DNA of 10,897 nucleotides from an uncultured Collinsella sp. (GTDB lineage: Bacteria > Actinomycetota > Coriobacteriia > Coriobacteriales > Coriobacteriaceae): NCBI GenBank assembly GCA_902470095.1, contig CABRFG010000065.1:1-10897 (forward strand). The letters run 5' to 3'. Both the position numbers and the translations under genes were made by a program. Below the pieces are notes generated by a model, which made no database searches, was not told where the DNA came from, and worked only from the letters and a program-made list of their open reading frames with translations. Positions 1 to 6,331 of this stretch are shown piece by piece; within the stretch, counting starts at the first letter, position 1; each line of letters starts with the position of its first letter.

Positions 1-653
1 TAAGGCTGCTGGCTCAGATAGTTTGTTCGCAGGTGACTGATATTGAGGAGTTTGTTCCCCAGCCGGGAGTGCGAACGGTCATCCTGTCCATGTATGCGCA
101 TCCGCGCTGCACGACGATCGACTCCGACCAGTATGGTTCGTGCGAGCTGTTGACCAATTATCTGCTGGAACATGGTCACTCGAATATGCGGTTTGTGGCG
201 GGTCCGGAAAACTCGATTTCCTCGCGTTTTCGTGAGGCCGGTTGGCGCGATACGCTGGGTCGTGCTCATGTCGATGCCGCTCCGATGCTGCGTGGCGATT
301 GGAGTGCGGACAGTGGGTACGCCATGGGCGAGCGGATTGCGGCCGAGGTGCTTGCCGGCGGGTCGCAGGCGCCGACTGCCGTGCTTGCGGCAAATGACCA
401 GATGGCGCTGGGCGTTATCGCCGCGCTCGAGAACGCGGGCCTGTCCGTGCCCGACGACGTGAGCGTGGTTGGTATCGACGACGCACTCGAGGGACTTGTT
501 CCTCACAATCGACTGACGACGCTGCGATTTGATTTGCGCGGTGTCGGTAAGCTTGCGTTTGAGGCGGCGATTGGAGAGAGCTCGTCTATCGAGGCGATTC
601 ATGTGCCGAGTACGCTGGTCGAACGCTCGACTGTTAGGGACATACGGGGTTAG
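1..653 (+). CDS. LacI-family transcriptional repressor, 3' part only (5' end outside the window)
   Basis: The frame is open to the left edge (first whole codon at 3) and ends with TAG at 651-653, giving 216 residues. A GTG at 33 is not the real start, because similarity to the complete repressor at 4559-5563 continues upstream of it. What remains is most of the periplasmic-binding-protein-like effector domain; the helix-turn-helix and hinge are missing because the window cuts the gene. Visible LacI landmarks are AGPENSISSRFREAGW (the arginine before EAGW matches the sugar-contacting Arg197 of E. coli LacI), GDWSADSGYA, LAANDQMALG (Asn246 equivalent) and DVSVVGIDD (Asp274 equivalent). Conservation of these residues suggests a sugar effector, probably a galactoside; that is inference. 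By eye roughly half its residues match the other repressor. It converges on the lacEG operon, whose terminator lies 3' of it. Close relatives such as GalR-type regulators cannot be excluded. Confidence 0.9.
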   Translation, partial: RLLAQIVCSQVTDIEEFVPQPGVRTVILSMYAHPRCTTIDSDQYGSCELLTNYLLEHGHSNMRFVAGPENSISSRFREAGWRDTLGRAHVDAAPMLRGDWSADSGYAMGERIAAEVLAGGSQAPTAVLAANDQMALGVIAALENAGLSVPDDVSVVGIDDALEGLVPHNRLTTLRFDLRGVGKLAFEAAIGESSSIEAIHVPSTLVERSTVRDIRG

Positions 654-661
654 GTCCTACT

Positions 662-811
662 CCGTTTGTCTCGATTTGTAACAGGTAGACGGTCAAAAGC
701 GGGCTACGTGTTACAGATTTAGATTCTTCGGAAAGAGCAATCCTGTTCGTCTCAATCTGTAACAGCTAGGACCAAAAAACTCGGCTAGATGTTACAGATC
801 GAGACAAACGG
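662..811. repeat. Two-unit palindromic intergenic repeat
   Basis: Two similar units, about 662-720 and 746-811, each carry TGTAACA at the left and TGTTACA at the right. Unit 2 folds on itself: arm 749-769 pairs with 785-805 (21 bases, two mismatches). Unit 1 pairs less well (677-688 with 704-715, one mismatch). The outermost arms also match each other: 662-683 is the reverse complement of 790-811 with one mismatch in 22. The sequence could therefore form either two hairpins in a row or one large cruciform. No open frame of note lies inside. It may be a REP/MITE-like element; that is inference from its structure. It lies at the 3' end of the repressor gene, so it could also end or stabilise that transcript, though no T-run follows. 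Confidence 0.75.
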
Positions 812-825
812 CTCCCGACCAGCCC

Positions 826-873
826 AAAAACAAAAGACCGGGGGCGGCGCGCCGTGTGACGTGCCGCCCCCGG
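826..873 (-). terminator. Intrinsic terminator of the lacE-lacG transcript
   Basis: An 11-base perfect GC-rich stem (838-848 with 863-873) encloses a 14-base loop. Read on the minus strand it is followed by a T-rich tract, the complement of 826-836 (GTCTTTTGTTTTT). It lies about 47 bases beyond the lacG stop codon, the right place and orientation to end the lacEG message. The plus-strand side has no T-run, so it is not an efficient terminator for the converging repressor gene. Confidence 0.85.
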
Positions 874-919
874 CTGAGAAATGGGGACAGGTTATGTGAG
901 CGGGCAACCCCGCCAGTCA

Positions 920-2359
920 CTAGTCCAGACGACGGGTCTGCGCCACGTGCTTATACCAGTATGCGCTTGCCTTGGGCGTGCGCTTCTGGGTTTCAAAGTC
1001 AACGTAGAAGAAGCCGTAACGCTTGTTGTAGCCATTGGTCCAGGAGAACTGATCCTGCAGGCTCCACAGGAAGTAGCCGCCCACGTTGACGCCCACCTCC
1101 ATGGCCTTGAGCAACCAGCGCAGGTGCTGCTCGATATAGTCGATGCGCGGCTGGTCGTCTACAAAGCCGTCCTTGTAGGGGTCCTTGTAACCCATACCGT
1201 TTTCGGTGATGAAGATCTGCTTGTAGTTGGGGTAGCGCTGCTTAATGTAGACGAGCAGATCGAACAGACCCTCGGGATAGATGATCCAGTCCCAGTCGGT
1301 GGTGGGGATGCCGGGCTTGTTCACATGCTCGCCAATGCCCTTGACGCGCCAGCGACCGGTGCCCTTCTCGCCCGTACCGTTGTGGTGCAGGTCGTTCTCG
1401 CCATCGTAAGCCTTCAAAAAACGGCACTGATAGTTGTTAACGCCCAGGTAGTCGTTGTAGAGCGCTGCCTCGCGCATAATCTCGAGGTCCTCGTCCAAGA
1501 TCTCGATGGTGCCGCCCGAGACGGCAGCCAGGCGGTTGGCGCACTCGAGGGTGTCGGGGGCATACTCGCCGCGGAACGTCGCGTCGAGCAAAAACTGGTT
1601 TTGCAGCACGTGCTCGTTGTTGGCGGCTTTGATGTCGGCGGGGTCGTTCTCGTTGAGCGGGTACTTAAACTCCAGCGACTGGATGACGCCGATTTTGCCC
1701 TTAAAGCCGCCGTTGTGGAAGGCCAGCACGGCCTTGGCGTGGGCGAGCATCATGTTGTGCTCGCACTGGAAGGCCTCGGCCAGATGCGCCTTGACGCCAC
1801 CGGGGAAGGTGCCCTCGATGTAGGTGTTGGAGGCGTCGGCCCAGATCTCGTTAAAGGTGAACCAGTAGGTCACCTGGTCGGCGTACTCCTTAAAGCAGAA
1901 GGTGGCAAAGTCCACAAAGGCGTCGATGGTCTCGCGGTTGAGGAAGTCACCCTTCTCAAAGAGGGGAAGCGGCGTGTCAAAGTGATGCAGCGTGACGAAC
2001 GGCTCAACGTGGTGCTTGTGGCACTCGGCGAAGAGATCGTGGTAGAACTGGACGCCCTCGGGGTTGATTTCGCCGGTGCCGTTGGGGAAGATGCGGCTCC
2101 AGGCGATGGAGAGGCGAATGCCGTTGATGCCGAACTCCTCGCACAGCTCCAGGTCGACGGGGTACTGGTTGTAGAAGTCCGAAGCGGGATCGGGGGAGAA
2201 GCGCCCCTGGGCCTCCAGAAAGTCGTCCCAGGCAACCTTGCCCTTACCGTGAGTGCGGGTCTCACCCTCTACCTGGTAGGCAGCGGTAGCACCGCCAAAG
2301 ACAAAGTCCTCGGGAAACTGCGCAGGCGGGTTGGTGACGCTAGCAGGATTAACGGACAT
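920..2359 (-). CDS. lacG: 6-phospho-beta-galactosidase (glycoside hydrolase family 1)
   Basis: Cytoplasmic enzyme that hydrolyses lactose-6-phosphate, the product of the lactose PTS, to glucose and galactose-6-phosphate. The 479 residues match the family's usual size (about 470) and form one GH1 barrel. FGGATAAYQVEG lies at 21-32. The acid/base Glu171 is in TFNEI and the nucleophile Glu386 in ITENG. The loop FSWTNGYNKRYG (438-449) carries the Ser, Lys and Tyr (439, 446, 448) that bind the 6-phosphate in Lactococcus LacG, which separates it from plain beta-glucosidases and supports the galactoside assignment. The ATG at 2359 has only a weak ribosome site (GGA five bases before it). It gives a short N-terminal extension of about ten residues before the usual PEDFVFGG start; no other start codon fits better. 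It follows lacE after a 66-base gap holding a stem-loop and ends before a strong terminator. Confidence 0.95.
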   Translation of the reverse strand: MSVNPASVTNPPAQFPEDFVFGGATAAYQVEGETRTHGKGKVAWDDFLEAQGRFSPDPASDFYNQYPVDLELCEEFGINGIRLSIAWSRIFPNGTGEINPEGVQFYHDLFAECHKHHVEPFVTLHHFDTPLPLFEKGDFLNRETIDAFVDFATFCFKEYADQVTYWFTFNEIWADASNTYIEGTFPGGVKAHLAEAFQCEHNMMLAHAKAVLAFHNGGFKGKIGVIQSLEFKYPLNENDPADIKAANNEHVLQNQFLLDATFRGEYAPDTLECANRLAAVSGGTIEILDEDLEIMREAALYNDYLGVNNYQCRFLKAYDGENDLHHNGTGEKGTGRWRVKGIGEHVNKPGIPTTDWDWIIYPEGLFDLLVYIKQRYPNYKQIFITENGMGYKDPYKDGFVDDQPRIDYIEQHLRWLLKAMEVGVNVGGYFLWSLQDQFSWTNGYNKRYGFFYVDFETQKRTPKASAYWYKHVAQTRRLD

Positions 2360-2382
2360 GATGATCCAATCGTCTAAATCGA

Positions 2383-2416
2383 AGGGCCAGCCGGTCTTGG
2401 ATGGTCGGCTGGCCCT
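2383..2416 (-). other. Intercistronic stem-loop between lacE and lacG
   Basis: An 11-base perfect inverted repeat (2383-2393 with 2406-2416, core GGGCCAGCCG) has a 12-base loop in the 66-base gap between lacE and lacG. On the minus strand it is followed by TTCGATTTAG, a short and interrupted T-tract, so full termination is unlikely. It may be a leaky terminator or a 3' stabiliser that makes lacE and lacG product levels differ. The structure is seen directly; the function is inferred. Confidence 0.6.
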
Positions 2417-2425
2417 GGGCGTTAC

Positions 2426-4201
2426 TTACTTCGAAAGTTGCTCACTCACGAAGGCGAGAGACTTGTCGCCGTTCTGGGAGAGCTCGATGTACTGCTTGCC
2501 ACGGCAGGCGACGCACTTGTTGCCCACGCGCTCACAGTCCTTCTGCAGGTCGGCCAGGTAGCTTGCGGCCTGCGGGGCCAGGACGACCAGGTCAAAGTCG
2601 GGGAGCATGTCCACGTGGTTGCCATAGGCCTCGGCAGCGGTCTCGAGGTTAATGCCGCGCTCCTTGGCGGCCTTGGCCAGCGCGTTGGCGAGCAGGCCCG
2701 AGGTTCCGCCGCCCTGGCAGAGCACGAGCACGCGCTTGCCGTTGAGGTCGCTGGCGGTCGTTGTCTCGGCAGCGGGTGCTGCGGAAGCGGCGGGGGAGTC
2801 GGCCTTCACGGCCTCGGCAGCAGCGCCGGCGGCAACGCTCTTGGCGTCAGCCTTGCCCTGGAAGGCATCGTTGAGCTTGGCGGCCTTCTCGGCGTTCTTG
2901 GCGGCGAGCTCCTCCTGGGAGATCTCGGCCTCCTCGGCGCACTTCTGGGCGTCATAGGCACGGAAGAACGGGTAGTACAGAACGAAGTCGACGACCAGGA
3001 TAAGGGCGAGCATCACAAAAGCGAGCGGCTGGAAGCCCAGGCCCATGATGGTGCCGATGGGGCCGGGGACGGTCCAAGGCAGGGTGTACATAAAGCCGTT
3101 CATGCCCAAGAAGTCGATAAAGATCTTGAGGATCCAGATGTTGGCGATCGGGGCAAAGACAAACGGGACAAAGAAGACGGGGTTGAGCACGATGGGCGCG
3201 GCGAACAGCAGCGGCTCGTTGACGGCAAAGCAGACGGGGACGATGGCGGCCTTACCGACGGCGCGCATCTCCTGAGACTTGGCCAGGAAGCAGAACATAA
3301 AGACCAGGACGAGCGTGGCGCCGGTGCCGCCCATGCAGACGACGAAGTACTGGGCACCCTGGGTCAGGACAGCGGAAGCGTGCTGGCCGGCCTGGAACGC
3401 AGCCAGGTTGTCGGTCATGTTGGCAACGAGGGCGGCGGCGATGGCGGGCTCGACGATCGAGGGGCCGTGGACGCCCACGAACCAGAAGAGGCTCATAGCG
3501 CCGTAGATCACAGCGAGGCCGATGTAGCCGTCGGCAGCGGTGAACAGGGGCTGGAACACCTGGATGACGCCCTGGGCAAAGCAGAAGCCAAAAGCAGCGC
3601 GGAAGGCGATGTCAAAGACCCAAAAGACGGTGATGCAGACGGAGAAGGGGATGATGTCCTTGAAGGTCTGCGAGATGTTGGGCGGAACCTGCTCGGGCAT
3701 CTTGACGGTGATGTTGCGCTTAATGAAGAACTTGTAGATGATGCCGGTCACAAACGCAGCGATAAAGGCGGTCAGCAGGCCTTTGGAACCAAGGTAGGTG
3801 GTGTTGAAGCCGCTGGCAGCGTCCGTGGCGATCGTGTCGCTCGAAAGGAGCAAGAAGCCGATGATGGCCGCGCACATGCACGAGATGAAGTTGATCTGGT
3901 TGTTCTTGGGCAGATCGCGGTTCTGAGCGTCGGCGAAGTGCTTGGCCGTGGTGGCGGCACAGGCGATGGCCAGGATGCCCATGGAGTAGTTGTAGCACTT
4001 CCATAGGGCGTTGTTGATGTCATCGGGCCAGTAGAAACCCCAGATATTGGGAACCGAGGCTACCAGGCAGAAGATGGACGAGAAGATGATGATGGGGATG
4101 ACGGAGATAAAACCGTCGCGGATCGCCTTGAGGTACTTGTTGCGGGCGATCGCGTTGAAAAAGGGCTGCCCCTTTTCGATGATGGCGATGAGTTGCTCCA
4201 T
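2426..4201 (-). CDS. lacE: Lactose-specific PTS enzyme IICB (membrane permease with fused IIB domain)
   Basis: Imports lactose across the cytoplasmic membrane while phosphorylating it to lactose-6-phosphate. Residues 1 to about 415 are the IIC membrane domain of the lactose/cellobiose family, with many hydrophobic segments (for example 31-50, 105-120, 140-160, 225-243, 286-308, 335-360, 390-412). Conserved stretches include FWFVGVHGPSIVEPA (239-253) and VNEPLLFAAPIVLNP (327-341). A charged then Ala-rich linker (about 418-486) leads to the IIB domain, where VLVLCQGGGTSGLLAN holds the phosphorylated Cys495. The total of 591 residues is slightly longer than Lactococcus LacE (568), mainly in the linker. 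The ATG at 4201 has a good ribosome site, TTAGGAG, seven bases upstream on the minus strand. It is the first gene of the lacE-lacG operon and diverges from the repressor at 4559. Its IIA partner is encoded separately at 5778. A cellobiose-type permease is the alternative, but the fused IIB and the lac neighbours argue for lactose. Confidence 0.95.
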   Translation of the reverse strand: MEQLIAIIEKGQPFFNAIARNKYLKAIRDGFISVIPIIIFSSIFCLVASVPNIWGFYWPDDINNALWKCYNYSMGILAIACAATTAKHFADAQNRDLPKNNQINFISCMCAAIIGFLLLSSDTIATDAASGFNTTYLGSKGLLTAFIAAFVTGIIYKFFIKRNITVKMPEQVPPNISQTFKDIIPFSVCITVFWVFDIAFRAAFGFCFAQGVIQVFQPLFTAADGYIGLAVIYGAMSLFWFVGVHGPSIVEPAIAAALVANMTDNLAAFQAGQHASAVLTQGAQYFVVCMGGTGATLVLVFMFCFLAKSQEMRAVGKAAIVPVCFAVNEPLLFAAPIVLNPVFFVPFVFAPIANIWILKIFIDFLGMNGFMYTLPWTVPGPIGTIMGLGFQPLAFVMLALILVVDFVLYYPFFRAYDAQKCAEEAEISQEELAAKNAEKAAKLNDAFQGKADAKSVAAGAAAEAVKADSPAASAAPAAETTTASDLNGKRVLVLCQGGGTSGLLANALAKAAKERGINLETAAEAYGNHVDMLPDFDLVVLAPQAASYLADLQKDCERVGNKCVACRGKQYIELSQNGDKSLAFVSEQLSK

Positions 4202-4234
4202 GCAAAGCTCCTAAGAGTCGGTGGGTTGGCAACG

Positions 4235-4262
4235 ATGGTAGCTTTTGACGTTTGGTTGCCAA
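4235..4262 (-). promoter_or_regulatory. Candidate lacE promoter
   Basis: On the minus strand TTGGCA (complement of 4257-4262, five of six matches to TTGACA) is followed after 16 bases by TACCAT (complement of 4235-4240). This would start transcription about 25-30 bases before the lacE ATG. The -10 is a weak match, so the call is tentative. The operator at 4263-4280 abuts the -35, and a TTGACGTT copy lies inside the spacer, which fits repression. Confidence 0.35.
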
Positions 4263-4280
4263 AATGTTGACGTTGCCATT
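4263..4280. promoter_or_regulatory. Operator-like site 1 (lacE side)
   Basis: AATGTTGACGTTGCCATT is a partial palindrome centred on CG. In reverse complement it matches the site at 4383-4400 in all but one position (A against G). LacI-family repressors usually bind CG-centred palindromes through their hinge leucine. Its place next to the candidate lacE promoter supports an operator role; binding by the adjacent repressor is inferred. Confidence 0.55.
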
Positions 4281-4346
4281 TTGCGACACAAAATAAGACG
4301 CGAACCGATGGCCCCTGTGCCTGTGGACCGTCGATTCCTTGCGCGT

Positions 4347-4354
4347 AAACGTTT
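4347..4354. promoter_or_regulatory. AAACGTTT palindrome, possible LacI-family or catabolite site
   Basis: GTAAACGTTTGA contains the perfect palindrome AAACGTTT, the general core of many LacI/GalR/CcpA-type operators. It lacks the AATG..CATT arms of the three neighbouring sites, so it may be read by another regulator, for example the paralogous repressor whose gene end is at 1-653. Eight bases alone are weak evidence. Confidence 0.25.
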
Positions 4355-4382
4355 GAGCCGCCCGGTGGCTCTGTGTTTGCAC

Positions 4383-4400
4383 AATGGCAACGTTAACATT
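4383..4400. promoter_or_regulatory. Operator-like site 2 (middle)
   Basis: AATGGCAACGTTAACATT is the best palindrome of the set: 14 of its 18 bases pair symmetrically, leaving only the two base pairs at positions 5/14 and 6/13 unmatched. Its centre is 120 bases from site 1 and 145 from site 3, so looping between sites is possible, as in the E. coli lac system. Confidence 0.6.
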
Positions 4401-4527
4401 TGGTCGACAAAAGCTGTTCGGGGAAGCAAAAATGTCGGTGAACGGTAGGTTTTGGGTGGTGAGCGTATGGTGGGGGAGGCGTTGGATATACTTGAAGGCG
4501 TTAAAAATGACTGCGTAGGGTGTCACC

Positions 4528-4545
4528 AATGGCATCGTTGACATA
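4528..4545. promoter_or_regulatory. Operator-like site 3 (just before the repressor start codon)
   Basis: AATGGCATCGTTGACATA agrees with site 2 at 15 of 18 positions and ends 13 bases before the repressor ATG. A repressor bound here would block its own promoter or the transcribing polymerase, so autoregulation is likely. This is inferred from similarity and position. Confidence 0.5.
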
Positions 4546-4558
4546 GAAAGATCGACCT

Positions 4559-5563
4559 ATGGCCGCTGTTAAAAAATCGGTATCCGTTAAGGATGTGGCG
4601 CGTCTCGCGGGCGTCTCGGAACAGACGGTCTCGCGCACCGTTCACGATTCGCCCAGCGTGCGCCCCGAGACCAAGGAGCGCGTGCGTGCCGCCATGCGCG
4701 AGCTGGGGTATCGCCCCAATTTTGCCGGTCGATCGCTGCGTCGCGGTAAGTTTAAGACCGTCGGCGTCGCCATGTTCAATATTACCGGCACCGGCAACCT
4801 CGACCGTATGGAGGGCTTTGCCGCCGCCGCCGATAAGCACGGCTATGCCATCACTCTCACTAAAGTAGACGGGCATCCGTATACCCTCGAGGGCGCATCG
4901 TCGCGCATGAGCGCGCTGCCGGTAGACGGCATGGTCGTGATCATGAATCGCATGCCGGCGGACTTTGGCACCTTCGAGCCGCTGCCCGGCATGCAGACGG
5001 TGCTCGTTACGATGCTGGAGCACCCGCTGTGCTCGACGGTCGATAACGACCAGTTCGATTGCTCGCGCCAGGTTGTCGAGTACTTGCTGGGGCAGGGGCA
5101 CAAGACCGTGCGCTTTATCTCGTGTCCCGAGCGCTCGCTTTCGGGCATGCGGCGCGAGGAAGGCTGGCGCGAGACATTGCGCGCGCATGGAATTGAGCCG
5201 CCGCGACTCGTCCGTGGGGATTGGACGGCACAGAGCGGATATGCCGCAGGCCAGGCTCTGGCGGATGATCCGACCTGTACGGCCATCTATGCCTCCAACG
5301 ATGCCATGGCATATGGCTGCATTCGCGGGCTCGAGTCGCGCGGGAAGTGCGTGCCCCAGGACGTGAGTGTGGTGGGTGTTGATGACAGTCTGGGCGATAT
5401 CGTGCCCGACCGTCGCCTGACCACGGTGCGCTTTGACAACAAGCGCGTCGGCATGTGGGCGGTCGACAAGATTGCCGGCGCCGATGGGGGTGCGTCTGGC
5501 GTGGAGCACATGCTGATCCCCGGTGTGCTTGTAGAAGGCGATACGGTGCGCGATTTGTGTTAG
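4559..5563 (+). CDS. LacI-family transcriptional repressor, probable regulator of the lac genes
   Basis: A complete 334-residue repressor of normal LacI-family length. The N-terminal helix-turn-helix (about 9-28, VKDVARLAGVSEQTVSRTV) is followed by YRPNFAGRSLRRGK, the hinge helix with the leucine that family members insert at a central CG step. The effector domain keeps residues equivalent to the E. coli LacI sugar contacts: Arg199 in RREEGW, Asn247 in ASNDAM, Asp275 in VVGVDD. GDWTAQSGYA also resembles true LacI. The ATG at 4559 has only a weak ribosome site (GAAAG). It diverges from lacE, and three CG-centred operator-like sites lie between them, so it probably represses lacEG and itself and is released by a lac-derived sugar; the actual inducer cannot be read from the sequence. 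Canonical PTS-lac operons use a DeoR-type LacR instead, so a LacI-type regulator here is a variation. No clear terminator follows it. Confidence 0.93.
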   Translation: MAAVKKSVSVKDVARLAGVSEQTVSRTVHDSPSVRPETKERVRAAMRELGYRPNFAGRSLRRGKFKTVGVAMFNITGTGNLDRMEGFAAAADKHGYAITLTKVDGHPYTLEGASSRMSALPVDGMVVIMNRMPADFGTFEPLPGMQTVLVTMLEHPLCSTVDNDQFDCSRQVVEYLLGQGHKTVRFISCPERSLSGMRREEGWRETLRAHGIEPPRLVRGDWTAQSGYAAGQALADDPTCTAIYASNDAMAYGCIRGLESRGKCVPQDVSVVGVDDSLGDIVPDRRLTTVRFDNKRVGMWAVDKIAGADGGASGVEHMLIPGVLVEGDTVRDLC

Positions 5564-5594
5564 GGTGCGGTCCTGTTTGGGTTGCCGATAATTG

Positions 5595-5614
5595 TGTTCG
5601 ATATTGTTCAAATT
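5595..5614 (+). promoter_or_regulatory. TGTTC direct-repeat element upstream of lacF
   Basis: TGTTCGATATTGTTCAAATT contains two TGTTC units ten bases apart, one helical turn. A near copy (16 of 20 positions) lies upstream of lacA at 7572-7591. Two genes of one pathway sharing it suggests a common regulator. TGTTCG resembles half-sites of DeoR-family regulators such as GlpR; which protein binds is unknown. Confidence 0.45.
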
Positions 5615-5623
5615 GGTTTAAAA

Positions 5624-5652
5624 ACCGTTCACGGGCGAAAAGTGACCGTTCA
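5624..5652. promoter_or_regulatory. Tandem ACCGTTCA repeats upstream of lacF
   Basis: ACCGTTCA occurs at 5624-5631 and 5645-5652, 21 bases apart (two helical turns). The second lies in TGACCGTTCA, a near palindrome centred on CG. They are candidate LacI-family sites between the lacI-type gene and lacF. The sequence differs from the AATG..CATT operators near lacE. Confidence 0.3.
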
Positions 5653-5777
5653 TAGCTCGAAATTACGTTTTGCGCTGTTCTTTTTTGTTTGAATGTTATT
5701 GTTTCTGTCATACACAACGCAGCGCGTATGCCCGGACGCGATGCTCTCCATTGGTTCATATGTGAAAGGAACGCAAC

Positions 5778-6116
5778 ATGGCAACCAAAGAAGAAATCTC
5801 GATGGTTGGATTCGAGATTGTCGCATACGCAGGTGACGCCCAGACCGATCTGCTTGCAGCGCTCGATGCTGCTCGCGAGGGTGACTTTGAGAAGGCCGAG
5901 CAGCTGCACAAGGATGCCAGCGATGCGCTTATCGGTGCCCACGACACGCAGACCAAGCTGCTTTCGCAGGAGGCCGGCGGTGGCGAGATGGAGATGACCT
6001 TCATCATGGCTCACGCTCAGGATACCCTCATGACCACTATGATCCTGGAGAAGCAGGCCCGCTTTACCATCGATGCCTACAAGCGCATTGCCGAGCTCGA
6101 GGCCAAGCTCGCCTAA
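5778..6116 (+). CDS. lacF: Lactose-specific PTS enzyme IIA
   Basis: Cytoplasmic phosphocarrier that takes phosphate from HPr and hands it to the IIB domain of LacE. The 112 residues fit the lactose/cellobiose IIA family (about 105) and its trimeric all-helical fold. GFEIVAYAGDAQTDLLAAL (11-29) and GDFEKAEQL are typical. The phospho-accepting histidine is His79 in IMAHAQDTLMTT, with Asp82 as the conserved metal-binding residue. AAAGGA-like bases (GAAAGGAA, 5763-5770) precede the ATG at a normal distance. Unlike in lactococci, where lacF adjoins lacE, it stands alone: 214 bases after the repressor gene and followed at once by a strong terminator. Its upstream region has its own operator-like elements, so it is probably a single-gene unit co-regulated with lacA. 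Confidence 0.95.
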   Translation: MATKEEISMVGFEIVAYAGDAQTDLLAALDAAREGDFEKAEQLHKDASDALIGAHDTQTKLLSQEAGGGEMEMTFIMAHAQDTLMTTMILEKQARFTIDAYKRIAELEAKLA

Positions 6117-6143
6117 CGAGCCCTCACAACCAAGTCCCCTTCC

Positions 6144-6176
6144 AAAAGCTCTGCCGCTACCCGCGGCAGGGCTTTT
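6144..6176 (+). terminator. Intrinsic terminator after lacF
   Basis: Arms 6144-6157 and 6163-6176 pair over 14 positions (one G-T pair) around a five-base loop, and the right arm runs into TTTTTT. It begins 27 bases after the lacF stop and should isolate lacF from the genes downstream. The A-run on the left side means it could also work on the minus strand. Confidence 0.9.
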
Positions 6177-6191
6177 TTCTGTTCTCCTCCA

Positions 6192-6258
6192 AGTTGCGGT
6201 GAAATGGGGACTGAATAGAGGCCGGCGGGCGCAAAACAGTCCCTATTCCACCGCAACT
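6192..6258. repeat. Long inverted repeat in the lacF-membrane protein spacer
   Basis: Arms 6192-6213 and 6237-6258 are reverse complements with two mismatches in 22, separated by 23 bases. The arm reads AGTTGCGGTGAAATGGGGAC onward. The tail motif TGGGGACAG recurs at 6276-6284 and at 882-890, so parts of this element are scattered in the window's spacers. No T-run follows, and the lacF terminator lies just before, so a role in termination is unlikely. A dispersed REP/MITE-like element is the favoured reading. Confidence 0.7.
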
Positions 6259-6331
6259 CATCCCGAGATAGTCATTGGGGACAGTCTTGGTGCGCTCCGT
6301 TCGTCCTCCCGTTCGATTTTTGCTCGGTGGG

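Larger units (their letters stand above)
4202..4558. promoter_or_regulatory. Divergent control region between lacE (-) and the lacI-type repressor (+)
   Basis: This 357-base stretch has no convincing gene. It holds three related CG-centred operator-like sites (4263-4280, 4383-4400, 4528-4545), a fourth palindrome of another type (4347-4354) and a candidate lacE promoter. A possible -10 hexamer TATACT for the repressor gene lies at 4487-4492, but without a convincing -35. Two direct copies of TTGACGTT (4245-4252 and 4267-4274) are 22 bases apart, about two helical turns, beside the lacE promoter candidate. The layout suits a local repressor that controls lacEG and itself. Confidence 0.7.

Noticed and set aside
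33..35. GTG at 33 as a start of a short regulator gene
   Set aside because: The frame stays open and similar to the paralogous repressor from 33 back to the window edge, so the gene is cut by the window rather than truncated in the genome.
881..2377. A 498-codon open frame on the plus strand opposite lacG
   Set aside because: It mirrors lacG almost exactly. In GC-rich genes the codon bias of the real frame keeps an opposite frame open. The translation is Val/Leu/Gly-rich with no recognisable domain, whereas lacG is an unmistakable GH1 enzyme.
2438..4006. A 522-codon open frame on the plus strand opposite lacE
   Set aside because: Same codon-bias effect. The product is a hydrophilic Asp/Gly/Glu-rich string with no family resemblance, and the minus strand holds a clear PTS permease.
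4020..4544. A 174-codon minus-strand frame spanning the lacE-lacI control region
   Set aside because: It overlaps the lacE start and all three operator-like sites, has no good ribosome site and resembles no protein known to me.
5115..6014. A 299-codon minus-strand frame across the repressor end and lacF
   Set aside because: It crosses two well-supported plus-strand genes and their control region, and its translation is a low-complexity Arg/Pro/His-rich string in part, as expected for a shadow frame.
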